In this document: piece after piece, positions 43,405 to 52,802 of the stretch
Layout: each line of letters begins with the position of its first letter
How positions within the stretch are numbered: the stretch's first letter is position 1
Source: Variovorax sp. PAMC26660
GTDB taxonomy: Bacteria; Pseudomonadota; Gammaproteobacteria; Burkholderiales; Burkholderiaceae_C
Reading direction: 5' to 3'
Assembly (NCBI RefSeq): GCF_014302995.1
Contig: NZ_CP060295.1
Location: forward strand, 372,001-436,000
DNA length: 64,000 nucleotides
The notes under the pieces: generated by a model
Seen by the model: only the letters and a program-made list of their open reading frames with translations
What the model was told of the DNA's origin: nothing
Databases searched by the model: none
Made by a program: the position numbers and the translations under genes

Positions 43405-44343
43405 ATGTACCAAGCCCTCCGTCCCTCCCGCAGCGAATTCGTGCCCGTGCGCAACCTCAGCTACCACGTGCGCCTCTGGGGCCTGCCCTCGGATGTGCGT
43501 CCTCCGCTGGTGCTCGTGCATGGCTGGATGGACGTGGCCGCCTCCTGGCAGTTCGTGGTCGATGCCATGGCGCAAGACCGCTTCATCATCGCGCCCGACT
43601 GGCGCGGCTTCGGCCTGACCGATGGCGGCGGCGTCGACAACTACTGGCTGGCGGACTACCTCGCCGACCTCGAATGGCTGCTCGACCACTACGTGGGCGA
43701 AGTCCGCGAAGGCGAAAGCCCCCGGCAGATCGACCTTGTCGGCCACAGCATGGGCGGCAACGTCGTCATGCACTACGCGGGTGTGCGACCGGAACGCATC
43801 CGCCGCCTCGTCAACCTCGAAGGCTTCGGCATGCCCGCGCGCAAGCCCGATGAAGCGCCCGCGCGCTACGGCCAGTGGATCGACGAACTCAAGCGACTGC
43901 ACCGCGGCGAGATGGCGCTGGCCGGCTATTCGGCGGTGGACGGCGTGGCGCGCCGGCTCATGAAGACCAACCCGCGCCTGTCGCAGGACAAGGCCGACTG
44001 GCTGGCCAGCCATTGGTCGGCCGGCCACGCGCAGCCCGACGGCAGCATGCGCTGGCAGATCCTTGGCGAAGCGGCGCACAAGATCGTCAACGCGCACATC
44101 TTCCGCGTCGACGAAACATTGGCGCTCTATGCGCGCATCACGGCGCCGCTGCTGATGGTCGAAGCCTCCGACGACAGCCTGCAAGGCTGGTGGAAGAACC
44201 GCTACACGCTCGATGAATTCCACGAGCGCCTGAAGTCCGTGCCCTCGGTGCACACCGAACGGCTGGACGACGCGGGCCACATGCTGCACCACGACCAGCC
44301 GCAGCAGGTGGCGCGGATGATCGAGGACTTCCTGGCGACCTGA
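43405..44343 (+). CDS. Alpha/beta-fold hydrolase
   Basis: A 312-residue serine hydrolase. It has VLVHGWMDVAASW (oxyanion loop), the nucleophile elbow VGHSMGGNVVMHY, an Asp in VEASDDSLQ and a late His in DDAGHMLHHDQP, completing the triad. No signal peptide is seen, so it is cytoplasmic. Substrate is unknown; the cap part (about 150-230) is helical. ATG 43405 (MYQALRP) is preferred because the upstream frame runs antisense to the aldo/keto reductase start. Confidence 0.92.
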   Translation: MYQALRPSRSEFVPVRNLSYHVRLWGLPSDVRPPLVLVHGWMDVAASWQFVVDAMAQDRFIIAPDWRGFGLTDGGGVDNYWLADYLADLEWLLDHYVGEVREGESPRQIDLVGHSMGGNVVMHYAGVRPERIRRLVNLEGFGMPARKPDEAPARYGQWIDELKRLHRGEMALAGYSAVDGVARRLMKTNPRLSQDKADWLASHWSAGHAQPDGSMRWQILGEAAHKIVNAHIFRVDETLALYARITAPLLMVEASDDSLQGWWKNRYTLDEFHERLKSVPSVHTERLDDAGHMLHHDQPQQVARMIEDFLAT

Positions 44344-44365
44344 ACGCCGCTGCGGGCGCGCGGAC

Positions 44366-45469
44366 TCAGCCGCAGGGCGCCGTTGCGATCATCCTTGCCG
44401 CACGCAGGAAGTCGCCCGGCACCACCGTGCTCGGATTCCAGTTGCCTGCCACCGGCACCTGGCGCTTGTGCGCAATCACCATGTTCCGCTTCGGGATCAC
44501 CAGGATGTATTGGCCGTGCACGCCCCACGCCATGTACGCCCCGCTCAACACAGAGTCCGCCGGCTCTTCCAGAAGCCACCACAGGTAGCCATAACCGAAA
44601 CCGCGCCGCGCCACATGGGGCGGGTGCATCTGCGCGGAGGTGGTCACTGGCTGCGTGATCTGCGCGACCCACGCGGTGGGCACCAGTTGTTGCCCGCGCC
44701 AGTTGCCTTGGCGAAGCATCAGGTAGCCCAGGCGCGCCATGTCCCGCGTCGACAGGAAGAAGGGATACGCCAGGTGCTCGGACTTCGCGCTGTCGCCGCT
44801 GCGCTTGTGGCGGGCCACATTGAAATCCTCCAGCATCAGCGGCGCCGCAAGATCATCAGCAAAGGCCCGGTAGATGCTGCGGCCGGTCAACTTCTCGAAG
44901 GCGGTGCCAGCGGCGTTGAAGTCCCAGTTGTTGTAAAGAAAGTAGCTCCCGGGCGCTTGCGATCCGCGCGCGGGCGCAAACGCAAGATCGTCCCCGCCAT
45001 TGGCCGCTGCGTGATAAACGCCCGACCGCGCCGTCAGCAAATCGCGCAAGCGCGCCGCGCGCTCGCTTGCAAGCAGGCCGCCGAGGTCATCGATGCCCAG
45101 ATCGGCCAGCGTCCGGTCGAGGTCGACAGTGCCGTCTGCCACGTATTTGCCATACATCATCGACAGCAGGCTCTTGCGCACGGAGAACACGATGCTGACG
45201 GCGTCCAGCGGGCCTTCGCTGAACAGCACGCGCCCGCCCTGCACCGCCATCACGGCGGTGGTGTCCAGTGTCTTCAGGTACTCACGGGCCGCATCGAGCT
45301 GCCTATTGCATGCGGTACTGAGCTGCGCAGGGGGAACAAACTCCCACGACGAAAGCGGGAAGACAGCGGCGCCGGCATTGCCAGCAAGAGGCGCCGTGCA
45401 CGCGCCGGCGAGCAGCAGGCACACCGTCGCCAGGCAAAACGCGAGGACGCGCACCGGCTTAGCCGCCAC
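44366..45469 (-). CDS. Beta-lactamase-fold serine hydrolase lipoprotein
   Basis: A 367-residue exported protein with a lipobox (LLLAGAC, Cys24), so it is probably membrane-anchored. The class C beta-lactamase / DD-peptidase family motifs are present: S-x-x-K in FSVRKSLLS, Y-x-N in LYNNWDFNAAG, and a late VHGQYILVIP. Members act as esterases, peptidases or are uncharacterised; there is no specific sign of antibiotic resistance. Its start overlaps the stop of the next racemase-like gene by 11 bases. Confidence 0.92.
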   Translation of the reverse strand: MAAKPVRVLAFCLATVCLLLAGACTAPLAGNAGAAVFPLSSWEFVPPAQLSTACNRQLDAAREYLKTLDTTAVMAVQGGRVLFSEGPLDAVSIVFSVRKSLLSMMYGKYVADGTVDLDRTLADLGIDDLGGLLASERAARLRDLLTARSGVYHAAANGGDDLAFAPARGSQAPGSYFLYNNWDFNAAGTAFEKLTGRSIYRAFADDLAAPLMLEDFNVARHKRSGDSAKSEHLAYPFFLSTRDMARLGYLMLRQGNWRGQQLVPTAWVAQITQPVTTSAQMHPPHVARRGFGYGYLWWLLEEPADSVLSGAYMAWGVHGQYILVIPKRNMVIAHKRQVPVAGNWNPSTVVPGDFLRAARMIATAPCG

Positions 45470-46157
45470 CGGTCGCCCGGCGCAGCGCCGCCCGCGCCAG
45501 CAGGCGCGTGGAGTCCAGCGTCGGCAGCGGCGAATTGGCGTCGCTCATGATCAGCGGGATCTCGGTGCAGCCGAGCACGACCGCGTCGCAGCCGTCTTCG
45601 TCCTTCATGCGCTGCATCACGCGCTGGAAGGTCGCGATCGCCTCGGGCTTGAAGATGCCGCAGACCAGCTCGTCCATGATGATCCGGGCGATCTCGTCGC
45701 GCTCCTCGATGGTGGGGCGAACGTATTCGAGCCCGCGCGCCGAGAGCTTTTCGGGATAGACCTCGCTGTCGACCAGCCAGCGCGTGCCGGTGAGGCCGAT
45801 GCGCCGAAAGCCGCGCTGCGCCGCTTCATCGGCCACACAGCCCGCGATGTGCAGCCAAGGCAGCGGCGAGCGCGCTTCGATGAAAGGCAAGGCCTGATGG
45901 ATCGTGTTGTCGGGGCAGACGAGAAAGTCCGCGCCGATCTTCGCGAGCTTGTGGGCAGAGGCGAGCATCACCTCGCCCACGCCCTGCCAGTCATTGCGGT
46001 AGATGTGCACCATGTAATCCGACAGCGACGGCGTGTGCATCGAGACTTCAGGGTGGGCATGCGGGCCGAGCAGCTTCGCGCCCTCCACGCAGATGGTTTG
46101 ATAGCAAAGCGCTGCGCCTTCGGCGGAGCAGCCGACGATTCCGATGTGCTGGGTCAT
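45459..46157 (-). CDS. Aspartate/glutamate racemase-family protein
   Basis: A 232-residue member of the Asp/Glu racemase family with both expected cysteines: VCPDNTIHQALPF and VVLGCTEIPLIMSD. It begins QHIGIVGCSAEGAALCYQTIC, a variant of the family's glycine-rich start, with two extra cysteines. In contrast to the racemase-like protein at 19664-20365 it keeps the two-base catalytic pair. It overlaps the downstream lipoprotein gene, so the two are coupled. The natural substrate is unknown. Confidence 0.92.
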   Translation of the reverse strand: MTQHIGIVGCSAEGAALCYQTICVEGAKLLGPHAHPEVSMHTPSLSDYMVHIYRNDWQGVGEVMLASAHKLAKIGADFLVCPDNTIHQALPFIEARSPLPWLHIAGCVADEAAQRGFRRIGLTGTRWLVDSEVYPEKLSARGLEYVRPTIEERDEIARIIMDELVCGIFKPEAIATFQRVMQRMKDEDGCDAVVLGCTEIPLIMSDANSPLPTLDSTRLLARAALRRATGGG

Positions 46158-46203
46158 GGCGGCATCCTACAAAAAAGAACGCGCCATGCCCGTCACGCCG
46201 GGC

Positions 46204-47214
46204 TCAGGCGTGGCCCGCTTCGCTGTCCAGGTGCGCCATCTGCGCCGCTGCATAGCGGTCGCCGGCCGCCGCGCCCCTGGGCACCGCCCGCTCGATGGCG
46301 GCAAGATCGTCCGCCGACAGCGCCACGCCCAGCGAACCCAGCGCTTCTTCGAGCCGCGTGCGCTGCCGCGCACCGACCAGCGGCACGATGTCGTCACCCT
46401 GCGCCGCCACCCAGGCAATCGCGATCTGCGCGACCGTCACGCCCTTGGCGTCGGCGATCTTGCGCAGTGCCTCGACCAGCGCGAGGTTGCGGTCGGCGTT
46501 CTCGCCCTGGAAGCGGGGGCTGTGCGTACGGAAATCCTTCGCACCCGCGCCGCCCTTCTGCCAATGCCCGCTGATGAGGCCGCGCGAGAGCACGCCGTAG
46601 GCCGTGATGCCAATGCCGAGTTCGCGACAGGTGGCCAAAATGTCGTCCTCGATGCCGCGCGAGATCAGCGAGTACTCGATCTGCAGATCCGCGATCGGAT
46701 GCACAGCCGCCGCCTTGCGGATCGTGTGCGAGCCCACTTCCGACAGCCCGATGTGCCGCACGTAGCCCGCCTTCACCATGTCGGCGATGGCGCCCACGGT
46801 GTCTTCGATGGGCACGCTCGCATCGAGCCGCGCCGGCCGGTAGATGTCGATGTGGTCCAGGCCGAGCCGCTGCAGCGAATAGACCAGGAAGTTCTTCACC
46901 GCCGCGGGGCGTGCGTCATAGCCGACCCAGTTGCCCGCGGGGTCGCGCATGGCGCCGAACTTCACGCTGACAAGGGCTGCGTCTCGCTGCGAACCCTTGA
47001 GGCCCTTGAGCGCTTCGCCGATCAGCATCTCGTTGTGGCCGCTGCCATAGAAGTCGCCGGTGTCAAGCAGCGTGATGCCCGCATCCATTGCGGCGTGGAT
47101 GGTGGCGATGCTTTCCGCGCGGTCCGACGGGCCGTACATGCCCGACATGCCCATGCAGCCGAGGCCGATGGCGGAAACCTGCGGGCCGGTGGCGCCGAGT
47201 TGGCGTGTGTTCAT
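46204..47214 (-). CDS. Aldo/keto reductase (YajO/AKR13-like)
   Basis: A 336-residue oxidoreductase beginning [20 protein letters not shown]. The catalytic Tyr is in [14 protein letters not shown], the Lys in ALVSVKFG and the His position is changed: [17 protein letters not shown] stands where many have Y-x-x-H-x. Such a change is common in the AKR13 subgroup. ATG 47214 lies nine bases after AAAGGA; another ATG at 47223 overlaps that site. The LysR gene diverges from it 128 bases away and is its probable regulator. Confidence 0.93.
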   Translation of the reverse strand: MNTRQLGATGPQVSAIGLGCMGMSGMYGPSDRAESIATIHAAMDAGITLLDTGDFYGSGHNEMLIGEALKGLKGSQRDAALVSVKFGAMRDPAGNWVGYDARPAAVKNFLVYSLQRLGLDHIDIYRPARLDASVPIEDTVGAIADMVKAGYVRHIGLSEVGSHTIRKAAAVHPIADLQIEYSLISRGIEDDILATCRELGIGITAYGVLSRGLISGHWQKGGAGAKDFRTHSPRFQGENADRNLALVEALRKIADAKGVTVAQIAIAWVAAQGDDIVPLVGARQRTRLEEALGSLGVALSADDLAAIERAVPRGAAAGDRYAAAQMAHLDSEAGHA

Positions 47215-47342
47215 TGGATGCATCCTTTCAGAGGGCTCCGCAAGCGATTGCGAGCGGCATGCCGGTAGTTTGGAAGGAAACAGCCCGTTCGATAATCCGT
47301 CCAGCACCGCACGGTCTGTGCGTAAAACCGCACAATCGCGCC

Positions 47343-48242
47343 ATGACCGACCCCGATCTCTCCGACCTTGGCGCCTTCGTGGCCGTCACGCGGGCACGTG
47401 GTTTTCGCGGTGCCGCAGCCTTGCGCGGCGTGTCGCCCTCCTCGCTCAGCGAGGCCATGCGCCGGCTCGAAGCACAGCTTGGCGTGCGGCTGCTGAACCG
47501 CACCACCCGCAGCGTCACGCCCACCGAGGCCGGCCAGCGCCTGCTGGACCGCATCTCCCCGGCACTGGACGACATAGCCGGCGCGCTCGACACGCTCAAC
47601 AGCTTTCGCGACAGCCCCACCGGCACGCTGCGGCTCAACGTGCCGATGATCGTCGCGCAGCGCGTGCTGCCGCCGCTGACCAGCCGCTTCCTGAAGGCGC
47701 ACCCGGGCATCACGCTGGAGGTGACGACCAACGACACCTTCATCGACGTGCTCGCGGCCGGCTTCGACGCCGGCATCCGCTATGACGAGAGCATTGCGCG
47801 CGACATGATCGCCGTGCCGCTGGGCCCGCGCGTGCAGCACTTCGTGGCCGCGGCCTCGCCCGCCTACCTGGCCGCGCACGGCACGCCGAAGCACCCGACC
47901 GACCTGCTGCAGCACGCCTGCATCGGGCATCGTTTTCCGAGCGGCGTGCTGGCGACATGGGCTTTCGCGCGCAAGGGCAAAACCATCAAGATCACGCCGA
48001 CCGGGCCGCTGATCGCCTCGATGCTCGACCTCGAAGTGCACGCGGCCGAATCGGGCCTGGGCCTGATCTACACCTTCGACGAATACCTGCGCCCTTCGCT
48101 GGACAGCGGCGCGCTGGTGCCGGTGCTCGAAGACTGGTGGCAGAGCTTCTCGGGCCCGTTCCTCTACTACCCGAGCCGAACGCACATGCCGGCGCCGCTG
48201 CGCGCCTTCGTCGACTTCCTGAAGGCCGAAGCGACACACTGA
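47343..48242 (+). CDS. LysR-family transcriptional regulator
   Basis: A 299-residue regulator. The N-terminal winged helix shows [48 protein letters not shown] and [12 protein letters not shown]; the rest is the usual effector-binding domain, starting near TGTLRLNVP. Divergent from the aldo/keto reductase, so it likely controls that gene and itself. The MetQ-like gene begins 104 bases downstream in the same direction. Confidence 0.95.
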   Translation: MTDPDLSDLGAFVAVTRARGFRGAAALRGVSPSSLSEAMRRLEAQLGVRLLNRTTRSVTPTEAGQRLLDRISPALDDIAGALDTLNSFRDSPTGTLRLNVPMIVAQRVLPPLTSRFLKAHPGITLEVTTNDTFIDVLAAGFDAGIRYDESIARDMIAVPLGPRVQHFVAAASPAYLAAHGTPKHPTDLLQHACIGHRFPSGVLATWAFARKGKTIKITPTGPLIASMLDLEVHAAESGLGLIYTFDEYLRPSLDSGALVPVLEDWWQSFSGPFLYYPSRTHMPAPLRAFVDFLKAEATH

Positions 48243-48346
48243 TATCCGGCCAGCGGATAACCAAGCGCGCAAATCTTCGTTCGTCGGGCGAGCACCGCAA
48301 CCTAGAGTGCGCAGTTCCCTTTGCTGCCCCTCCGGAGTTGCCCTTG

Positions 48347-49183
48347 ATGCGTTTTTCTTCGCGCGCGCCCTCGCTGGCGCGCTGGTCCGTGGTGCCGCTG
48401 CTCGGCGGTCTTGCACTGAGCCTGCTCCTTCACGTTTCCGCCCACGCCGCCGACCTGCGCGTCGGCTTCATGCCCGGCCCCTACCGCGATGCCTTCACGA
48501 ACGGCATCGAGCCCCAACTCAAGAAGCTCGGCTACACCGTCAAGTACGTCGAGTTCAGCCAGGGCGTGCAGCCCAACGACGCGGTCGAGCGCGGACAGAT
48601 CGACGCCAACATCTTCCAGCACTCGCTGTACCTCAACGCCACCAACAAGCAGCAGAACTTCGACCTCGTGCCGGTGGTGCATGTGCCCACGCCGCCGATG
48701 GGCCTGTACTCGCAGCGCCACAAATCGCTCGACACGGTGCCCGATGGCGCCACGGTCACGCTGCCGGCCGATCCGGTGAACGCGGCGCGCGCGCTCAACA
48801 TCCTCGCGGCCATCGGCTGGGTGACGCTCAAGCCGGGCGTGAGCCCGCTGAGCGTTTCCGAGCGCGACATCGCAAGCAACCCCAAGCGCCTGAAGCTGGT
48901 GCCGCTCGATGCCGCACAGGCGCCGCGCTCGCTGGCCGACGCCGACCTCGCCGCCGTGCAGGGCAACTTCGCGGTGGCCTCAGGCCTGAAGCTCACCGAA
49001 GCGCTGAAGCTCGAAGACATGACGTTGCCCTACGTGAACGTGGTGGCAGTCAAGCGCAGCAATGAGAACGCGAAGTTCGCGAAAGACATCGTGGCGGCCT
49101 ACCAGTCGGCCGAGTTCCAGCAGTTCTTCAAGGCCAACCCGGTGTGGGCGGGCTACCGACTGCCCGACTACTTCGCCAAGTAA
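48347..49183 (+). CDS. MetQ/NlpA-family substrate-binding protein (first of three)
   Basis: A 278-residue exported protein with a signal peptide (hydrophobic GGLALSLLLHVSAHAAD, no clear lipobox). The mature part follows MetQ: DLRVGFMPGPYRDAFTNGIEP, GYTVKYVEFSQGVQPNDAV, DANIFQHSLYL, and SPLSVSERDIASNPKRLKLV. MetQ proteins bind methionine for MetNI, but the binding pocket may differ here. It has no own permease or ATPase and abuts the LLM monooxygenase gene with no base between. A link to uptake of a sulfur compound that the monooxygenase attacks is likely. Confidence 0.93.
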   Translation: MRFSSRAPSLARWSVVPLLGGLALSLLLHVSAHAADLRVGFMPGPYRDAFTNGIEPQLKKLGYTVKYVEFSQGVQPNDAVERGQIDANIFQHSLYLNATNKQQNFDLVPVVHVPTPPMGLYSQRHKSLDTVPDGATVTLPADPVNAARALNILAAIGWVTLKPGVSPLSVSERDIASNPKRLKLVPLDAAQAPRSLADADLAAVQGNFAVASGLKLTEALKLEDMTLPYVNVVAVKRSNENAKFAKDIVAAYQSAEFQQFFKANPVWAGYRLPDYFAK

Positions 49184-50542
49184 ATGAGCAGCAGCACAAC
49201 CGCACCGCGCAGGCAACTGCACCTGAACGTCAACATCCTGCACTCGGGCTTCGTGCCCTCGGCCTGGCGCCTGCCCGAGAGCGATCCGTGGGCTTTTGCC
49301 GACATCCAGCACTACATCCACACGGCGCAGATTGCCGAGGCGGCCAAGCTGGACGCGATCTTCCTGGCCGACAACGCGGCCATCGTCGACCAGATCCACT
49401 TCCGGCCGATCACTGCGCTGGAACCCACCATCCTGCTGGCCTGCGTGGCCGCCGCCACCACGCACATCGGCCTGATCGCCACCGCATCCACCAGCTACAA
49501 CGAGCCCTACAACATCGCGCGCCGCTTCGCCACGCTCGACCATGTGAGCGGCGGCCGCGCGGGCTGGAACGTGGTGACCACGGCCGACCTGCCCTCGGCC
49601 CGCAACTTCGGCCACGACGCCACGCCCGACCATGCGAAGCGCTACGCCCGCGCCTCGGAGTTCACCGACATCGTGAAGGCGCTGTGGGACAGCTGGGAGG
49701 ACGACGCTTTCATCGGCGACAAGGCCACGGGCCGCTTCATCGACCCGGACAAGGTGCATGCAATTGCGCACCGTGGCGAGCACTTCGCGGTGCAGGGGCC
49801 GCTGAACCTGCCCAGGCCGCCGCAAGGCCATCCGGTGCTGGTGCAAGCCGGTGCTTCGGCGGATGGACGCGAGCTGGCGTCACGCCATGCGGAGGCTGTG
49901 TTCTCTGCATCGCAATCCTTCGAGGAGTCGCAGGCCTATGCGCGCGCCCTCAAGACCCGCGCGGCCGAGTTGGGCCGTGGCCCCGATGCTGTGAAGGTGC
50001 TGGCTGGGCTGACCACCATCGTCGGCGACACGGAAGCCGAAGCGCGCCGTCGCCGCGATGAACTGGTCGACCTCATTCCGTGGGACTACAGCCTCACGCG
50101 GCTGGCCGGCACGCTGGGCATCACGCCCGACCGGCTGAAGCTCGACGAACGCCTGCCCGACAACCTGCCGCTGCCCGGCAATGGCAACGGCAACGGCAAC
50201 CACACCTTCTTCAACGCGGTGGTGGCGGCAGGTCGCACGCACGGCTACACGGTGCGTCAGTTGATCCGCGAATTGGCGGGCGGCGGCGGGCATCGCGTGA
50301 TCGTCGGCACGCCCGAGCAGATCGCCGACGACATCGAGCACTGGTTCAAGGGTGGCGCGGCCGATGGCTTCAACCTGATGCCCGATGCATTGCCACATGG
50401 GCTGCAGGATTTCGTGACGGGTGTGGTGCCGATCCTGCAGAAGCGAGGCCTCTTTCGCACCGAGTACGAGGGGCGCACGCTGCGTGACCATCTGGGGTTG
50501 GCACGGCCCGGCGGACGGGCGGCGCAACGGCTGGCTGCCTGA
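49184..50542 (+). CDS. LLM-class flavin-dependent monooxygenase (NtaA/SnaA/DszA family)
   Basis: A 452-residue flavin-reductase-dependent monooxygenase of the bacterial luciferase superfamily. It shows WAFADIQHYIHTAQIAEAAK, DAIFLADNAA, TASTSYNEPYNIARRFATLD, SGGRAGWNVVTT, and PVLVQAGASADGREL, the usual order in NtaA/DszA-type enzymes that open sulfones, aminopolycarboxylates and the like. A short Asn-Gly repeat (NGNGNGNH, about 333-340) stands in a loop. No flavin reductase gene lies next to it. The start immediately follows the stop of the MetQ-like gene. Confidence 0.94.
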   Translation: MSSSTTAPRRQLHLNVNILHSGFVPSAWRLPESDPWAFADIQHYIHTAQIAEAAKLDAIFLADNAAIVDQIHFRPITALEPTILLACVAAATTHIGLIATASTSYNEPYNIARRFATLDHVSGGRAGWNVVTTADLPSARNFGHDATPDHAKRYARASEFTDIVKALWDSWEDDAFIGDKATGRFIDPDKVHAIAHRGEHFAVQGPLNLPRPPQGHPVLVQAGASADGRELASRHAEAVFSASQSFEESQAYARALKTRAAELGRGPDAVKVLAGLTTIVGDTEAEARRRRDELVDLIPWDYSLTRLAGTLGITPDRLKLDERLPDNLPLPGNGNGNGNHTFFNAVVAAGRTHGYTVRQLIRELAGGGGHRVIVGTPEQIADDIEHWFKGGAADGFNLMPDALPHGLQDFVTGVVPILQKRGLFRTEYEGRTLRDHLGLARPGGRAAQRLAA

Positions 50543-50580
50543 CTGTCGGGGGTGTTGTAGCGCTGCTGCTGTTCAGGGCG

Positions 50581-50674
50581 ACGCTCACGCCGACACGGTG
50601 CTCTTTTTCGCGAATGTCCCCCGCTTCGCTCCTCCTTTATTTCGCGAAAAAGAGCCCCGTATCGACGTGAGCGT
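50581..50674. repeat. Long palindromic repeat, hairpin A (conserved 26-base loop)
   Basis: Left arm 50581-50614 and right arm 50641-50674 are nearly complementary over 34 bases (ACGCTCACG.. to ..TTTTTCGCGAA), with only a few mismatches. The loop 50615-50640 begins TGTCCCCCGCTTCGC and ends TCCTCCTTTAT. It lies after the LLM monooxygenase gene. The same loop, reverse-complemented, sits in a second hairpin 80 bases further with unrelated stem sequence. Confidence 0.85.
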
Positions 50675-50719
50675 TGGACAGAGCGGTGGTTGATCGCCGG
50701 ATCACCAGCAGCGTGCCCC

Positions 50720-50811
50720 GTGCGAATGACGCCGGGTGCTCCCCGCAGCGAAATAAAGGAGGAGCGAAGCGGGGGACATTCGCGGAGGGAAGCTCCTGGT
50801 GTCATTCGCAC
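50720..50811. repeat. Long palindromic repeat, hairpin B (same loop, opposite orientation, different stem)
   Basis: Left arm 50720-50752 (GTGCGAATGAC.. to ..AGCGAA) and right arm 50779-50811 are complementary with a few mismatches. The loop 50753-50778 is the exact reverse complement of the loop of hairpin A. The stem sequence shares only the loop-proximal TTCGCG/CGCGAA type with hairpin A. Both lie in the space between two convergent genes. Confidence 0.85.
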
Positions 50812-50900
50812 CCGCCCCGAATGAACCCGCATCACACCCGTGCAGCAAACCCAACAGGCATCGGAGAGGCCCCGGCACAGCCCCCAGGAGCCGCGCTACA

Positions 50901-51251
50901 TCACTCTTCGTCGGCGTCGTTACCCGTAAGCGACAACACTTCCTCGACGAAGGCCTCGAACAACGGCAACACGGCGGGCAAGCCTTCAAGAGACTCCGCC
51001 TCGCCCGCATCGAAAAAATGCGGTTTGCCAGCCGGCATGGCTGCCCACTCGCCGGCCTCCAGCAACAACCCCAGATAACCGTCAGCGGTCGGCACATAGA
51101 ACAGCCCCGCACTGTCCAGCGCGCGCTGCCCCTTGGCCTTGCCGCGCCCCCAGCTCACGCCCTGCTGCGCCAGGTGCTCGGTGATCCAGCCGTCGCACAC
51201 ATGCGTGTCGCGCCAGCTTCCTTGGGCATCGAATACGGCGAGCACGGGCAT
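50901..51251 (-). CDS. Small protein, distantly like acireductone dioxygenase
   Basis: A 116-residue acidic protein starting MPVLAVFDAQGSWRDTHVCD. Its beginning (a short strand, then DGWITEHLAQQGVSWGR) and its later part (AAMPAGKPHFFDAGEAESLE) recall the start and the C-terminal cupin strand of acireductone dioxygenases of methionine salvage, but the family's His/Glu metal ligands are absent and the length is about two thirds. It lies 23 bases after the metQ stop on the same strand, so it is likely part of the MetNIQ transcript. Function is uncertain. Confidence 0.7.
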   Translation of the reverse strand: MPVLAVFDAQGSWRDTHVCDGWITEHLAQQGVSWGRGKAKGQRALDSAGLFYVPTADGYLGLLLEAGEWAAMPAGKPHFFDAGEAESLEGLPAVLPLFEAFVEEVLSLTGNDADEE

Positions 51252-51274
51252 GGGTGCGTCCTTGATGGGTGTGT

Positions 51275-52096
51275 TTACTGCAGGAAGCTGGGCTTGGCGT
51301 AGCCCTGGAACTTGCTGTCGACCACCGCCTTGAATTCCTTCGAGCGGTAGGCGTCGGCGATGTCCTTGGCCCACTGGGTGTTCTTGTCGGCGGTCTTCAC
51401 GGCCACGACATTCAAGTAGTAGTCAGGCGTCTTCTCGAGCACCACGGCATCGGTGAGCTTCAGGCCCGACGAGATCGCGAAGTTGCCGTTGACGATGGCG
51501 TACTCGGTGTCGCCCAGCGAACGCGGCAGTTGCGCGGCTTCGAGCGGAATGAACTTCAGCTTCTTCGGGTTCTCGGCCACGTCTTTTTCAGACGCGCGCA
51601 GCGGGTCGATGCCGGTCTTGATGGTGATGAGCTTGTTCTGCTCCAGCAGCACCAACGCGCGCGCCAGGTTGCTCGGATCGTTCGGCAGCGTCACGCGGTC
51701 GCCTTCCTTCACGTCGGCCAGCGTCTTGCGCTTGGTCGAGTACACGCCCATCGGCGCGATCGGGCCTTGCACCAGTTCGGCAAGGTCGAGCTTCTGGTCG
51801 GCCGCGAACTTCTTCAGGTAGACCTGATGCTGGAAAAAGTTGGCGTCGAGCGAGCCCTGGGCCAGCGCGAGGTTGGGCTGCACGTAGTCGTTGAACTCGA
51901 CCAGCTTGACCTTGTAGCCCTTCTTTTCAAGGATCGGGATGATGCCGACCTTGAGCTGGTCGGCATTGGAGCCGGCGGTGCCGCCGATCACGAGGTTCTT
52001 CTTGGCTTCCTGGGCCTGTGCCAGCGAGAGGCCGCCGAACGACAGCGCAACGAGGGACAGGGCGAGAACGGAACGGCGCAGCAGTGCGGTTTTCAT
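51275..52096 (-). CDS. metQ: MetQ-like methionine ABC transporter binding protein (second)
   Basis: A 273-residue exported protein of the NlpA/MetQ family with a signal peptide ending near LSLAQAQ. It shows LKVGIIPILEKKGYKVKLVE, DANFFQHQVYLKKF, APMGVYSTKRKTLADVKEG, VTLPNDPSNLARALVLLEQ, and AIVNGNFAISSGL. The gene lies 43 bases downstream of metI and metN, completing a MetNIQ transporter for methionine or a related compound. No lipobox is apparent. Confidence 0.94.
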   Translation of the reverse strand: MKTALLRRSVLALSLVALSFGGLSLAQAQEAKKNLVIGGTAGSNADQLKVGIIPILEKKGYKVKLVEFNDYVQPNLALAQGSLDANFFQHQVYLKKFAADQKLDLAELVQGPIAPMGVYSTKRKTLADVKEGDRVTLPNDPSNLARALVLLEQNKLITIKTGIDPLRASEKDVAENPKKLKFIPLEAAQLPRSLGDTEYAIVNGNFAISSGLKLTDAVVLEKTPDYYLNVVAVKTADKNTQWAKDIADAYRSKEFKAVVDSKFQGYAKPSFLQ

Positions 52097-52139
52097 GAAA
52101 TGAGCAGAGAGAAGAAGAAGATAAAGGGGAAAGAAGGAA

Positions 52140-52802
52140 TCAACGCTTGTCGAGCCTGCGCGCCGTGGTGTTGCCCACGAACTGCAGGATCTGCACCAGC
52201 ACCACGAGCAGCGCCACGGTGAGCACCATCACGTCGGTCTGGAAGCGGTAGTAGCCGTAGCGGATCGCCAGGTCACCGATGCCGCCGCCGCCCACCACGC
52301 CGGCCACCGCCGAGTACGAGAGAAAGCTCACGGCCAGCACGGTCAGCGCCAGCACCAGGCCCGAGCGGGCCTCGACCAGCAGCACGCGCCAGACGATCTG
52401 CATTTCTGAAGCACCCATGGCATGCGCCGCCTCGATCACGCCGCGCGGCACTTCGCGCAGGCACTGGTCGACCAGTCGCGCCAGATAAGGAATTGCCGCG
52501 AACGACAGCGGCACCGCGGCCGCCAGCGGCCCGATGGAAGTGCCCGCGATCACCCGCGTGAACGGCACCAGCGCCACCAGCAGGATGATGAAGGGGAAGG
52601 AACGGACCGTGTTCACGATCCAGTTCAGCACCAGGAACGCCGGCTTGTTTTCCAGCGACTGGCCGGGGCCCAGCAGGAACAGCAGGATGCCCAGCGGTCC
52701 GCCGATCAGCACCGCGGCCGACAGGCCGATGGCCAGCATCATGAAAGTCTGGCCCGTGGCGACCCACAGCTCGGGAAGGATGGGAGCGATGTTTTCAAAC
52801 AT
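52140..52802 (-). CDS. metI: Methionine ABC transporter permease
   Basis: A 220-residue inner-membrane permease with five to six helices. Typical are WVATGQTFMMLAIGLSAAVL, NTVRSFPFIILLVALVPFTR and the EAA-type loop VIEAAHAMGASEMQIVWRVLL that contacts the ATPase, followed by SAVAGVVGGGGIGDLA. ATG 52802 (MFENIAPIL) was chosen because it gives the normal length and overlaps the metN stop by eight bases. Confidence 0.95.
   Translation of the reverse strand: MFENIAPILPELWVATGQTFMMLAIGLSAAVLIGGPLGILLFLLGPGQSLENKPAFLVLNWIVNTVRSFPFIILLVALVPFTRVIAGTSIGPLAAAVPLSFAAIPYLARLVDQCLREVPRGVIEAAHAMGASEMQIVWRVLLVEARSGLVLALTVLAVSFLSYSAVAGVVGGGGIGDLAIRYGYYRFQTDVMVLTVALLVVLVQILQFVGNTTARRLDKR

Noticed and set aside
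44366..45469. Antibiotic-resistance beta-lactamase
   Set aside because: Has the class C fold motifs but also lipoprotein signal and general esterase-like features; nothing points to resistance.
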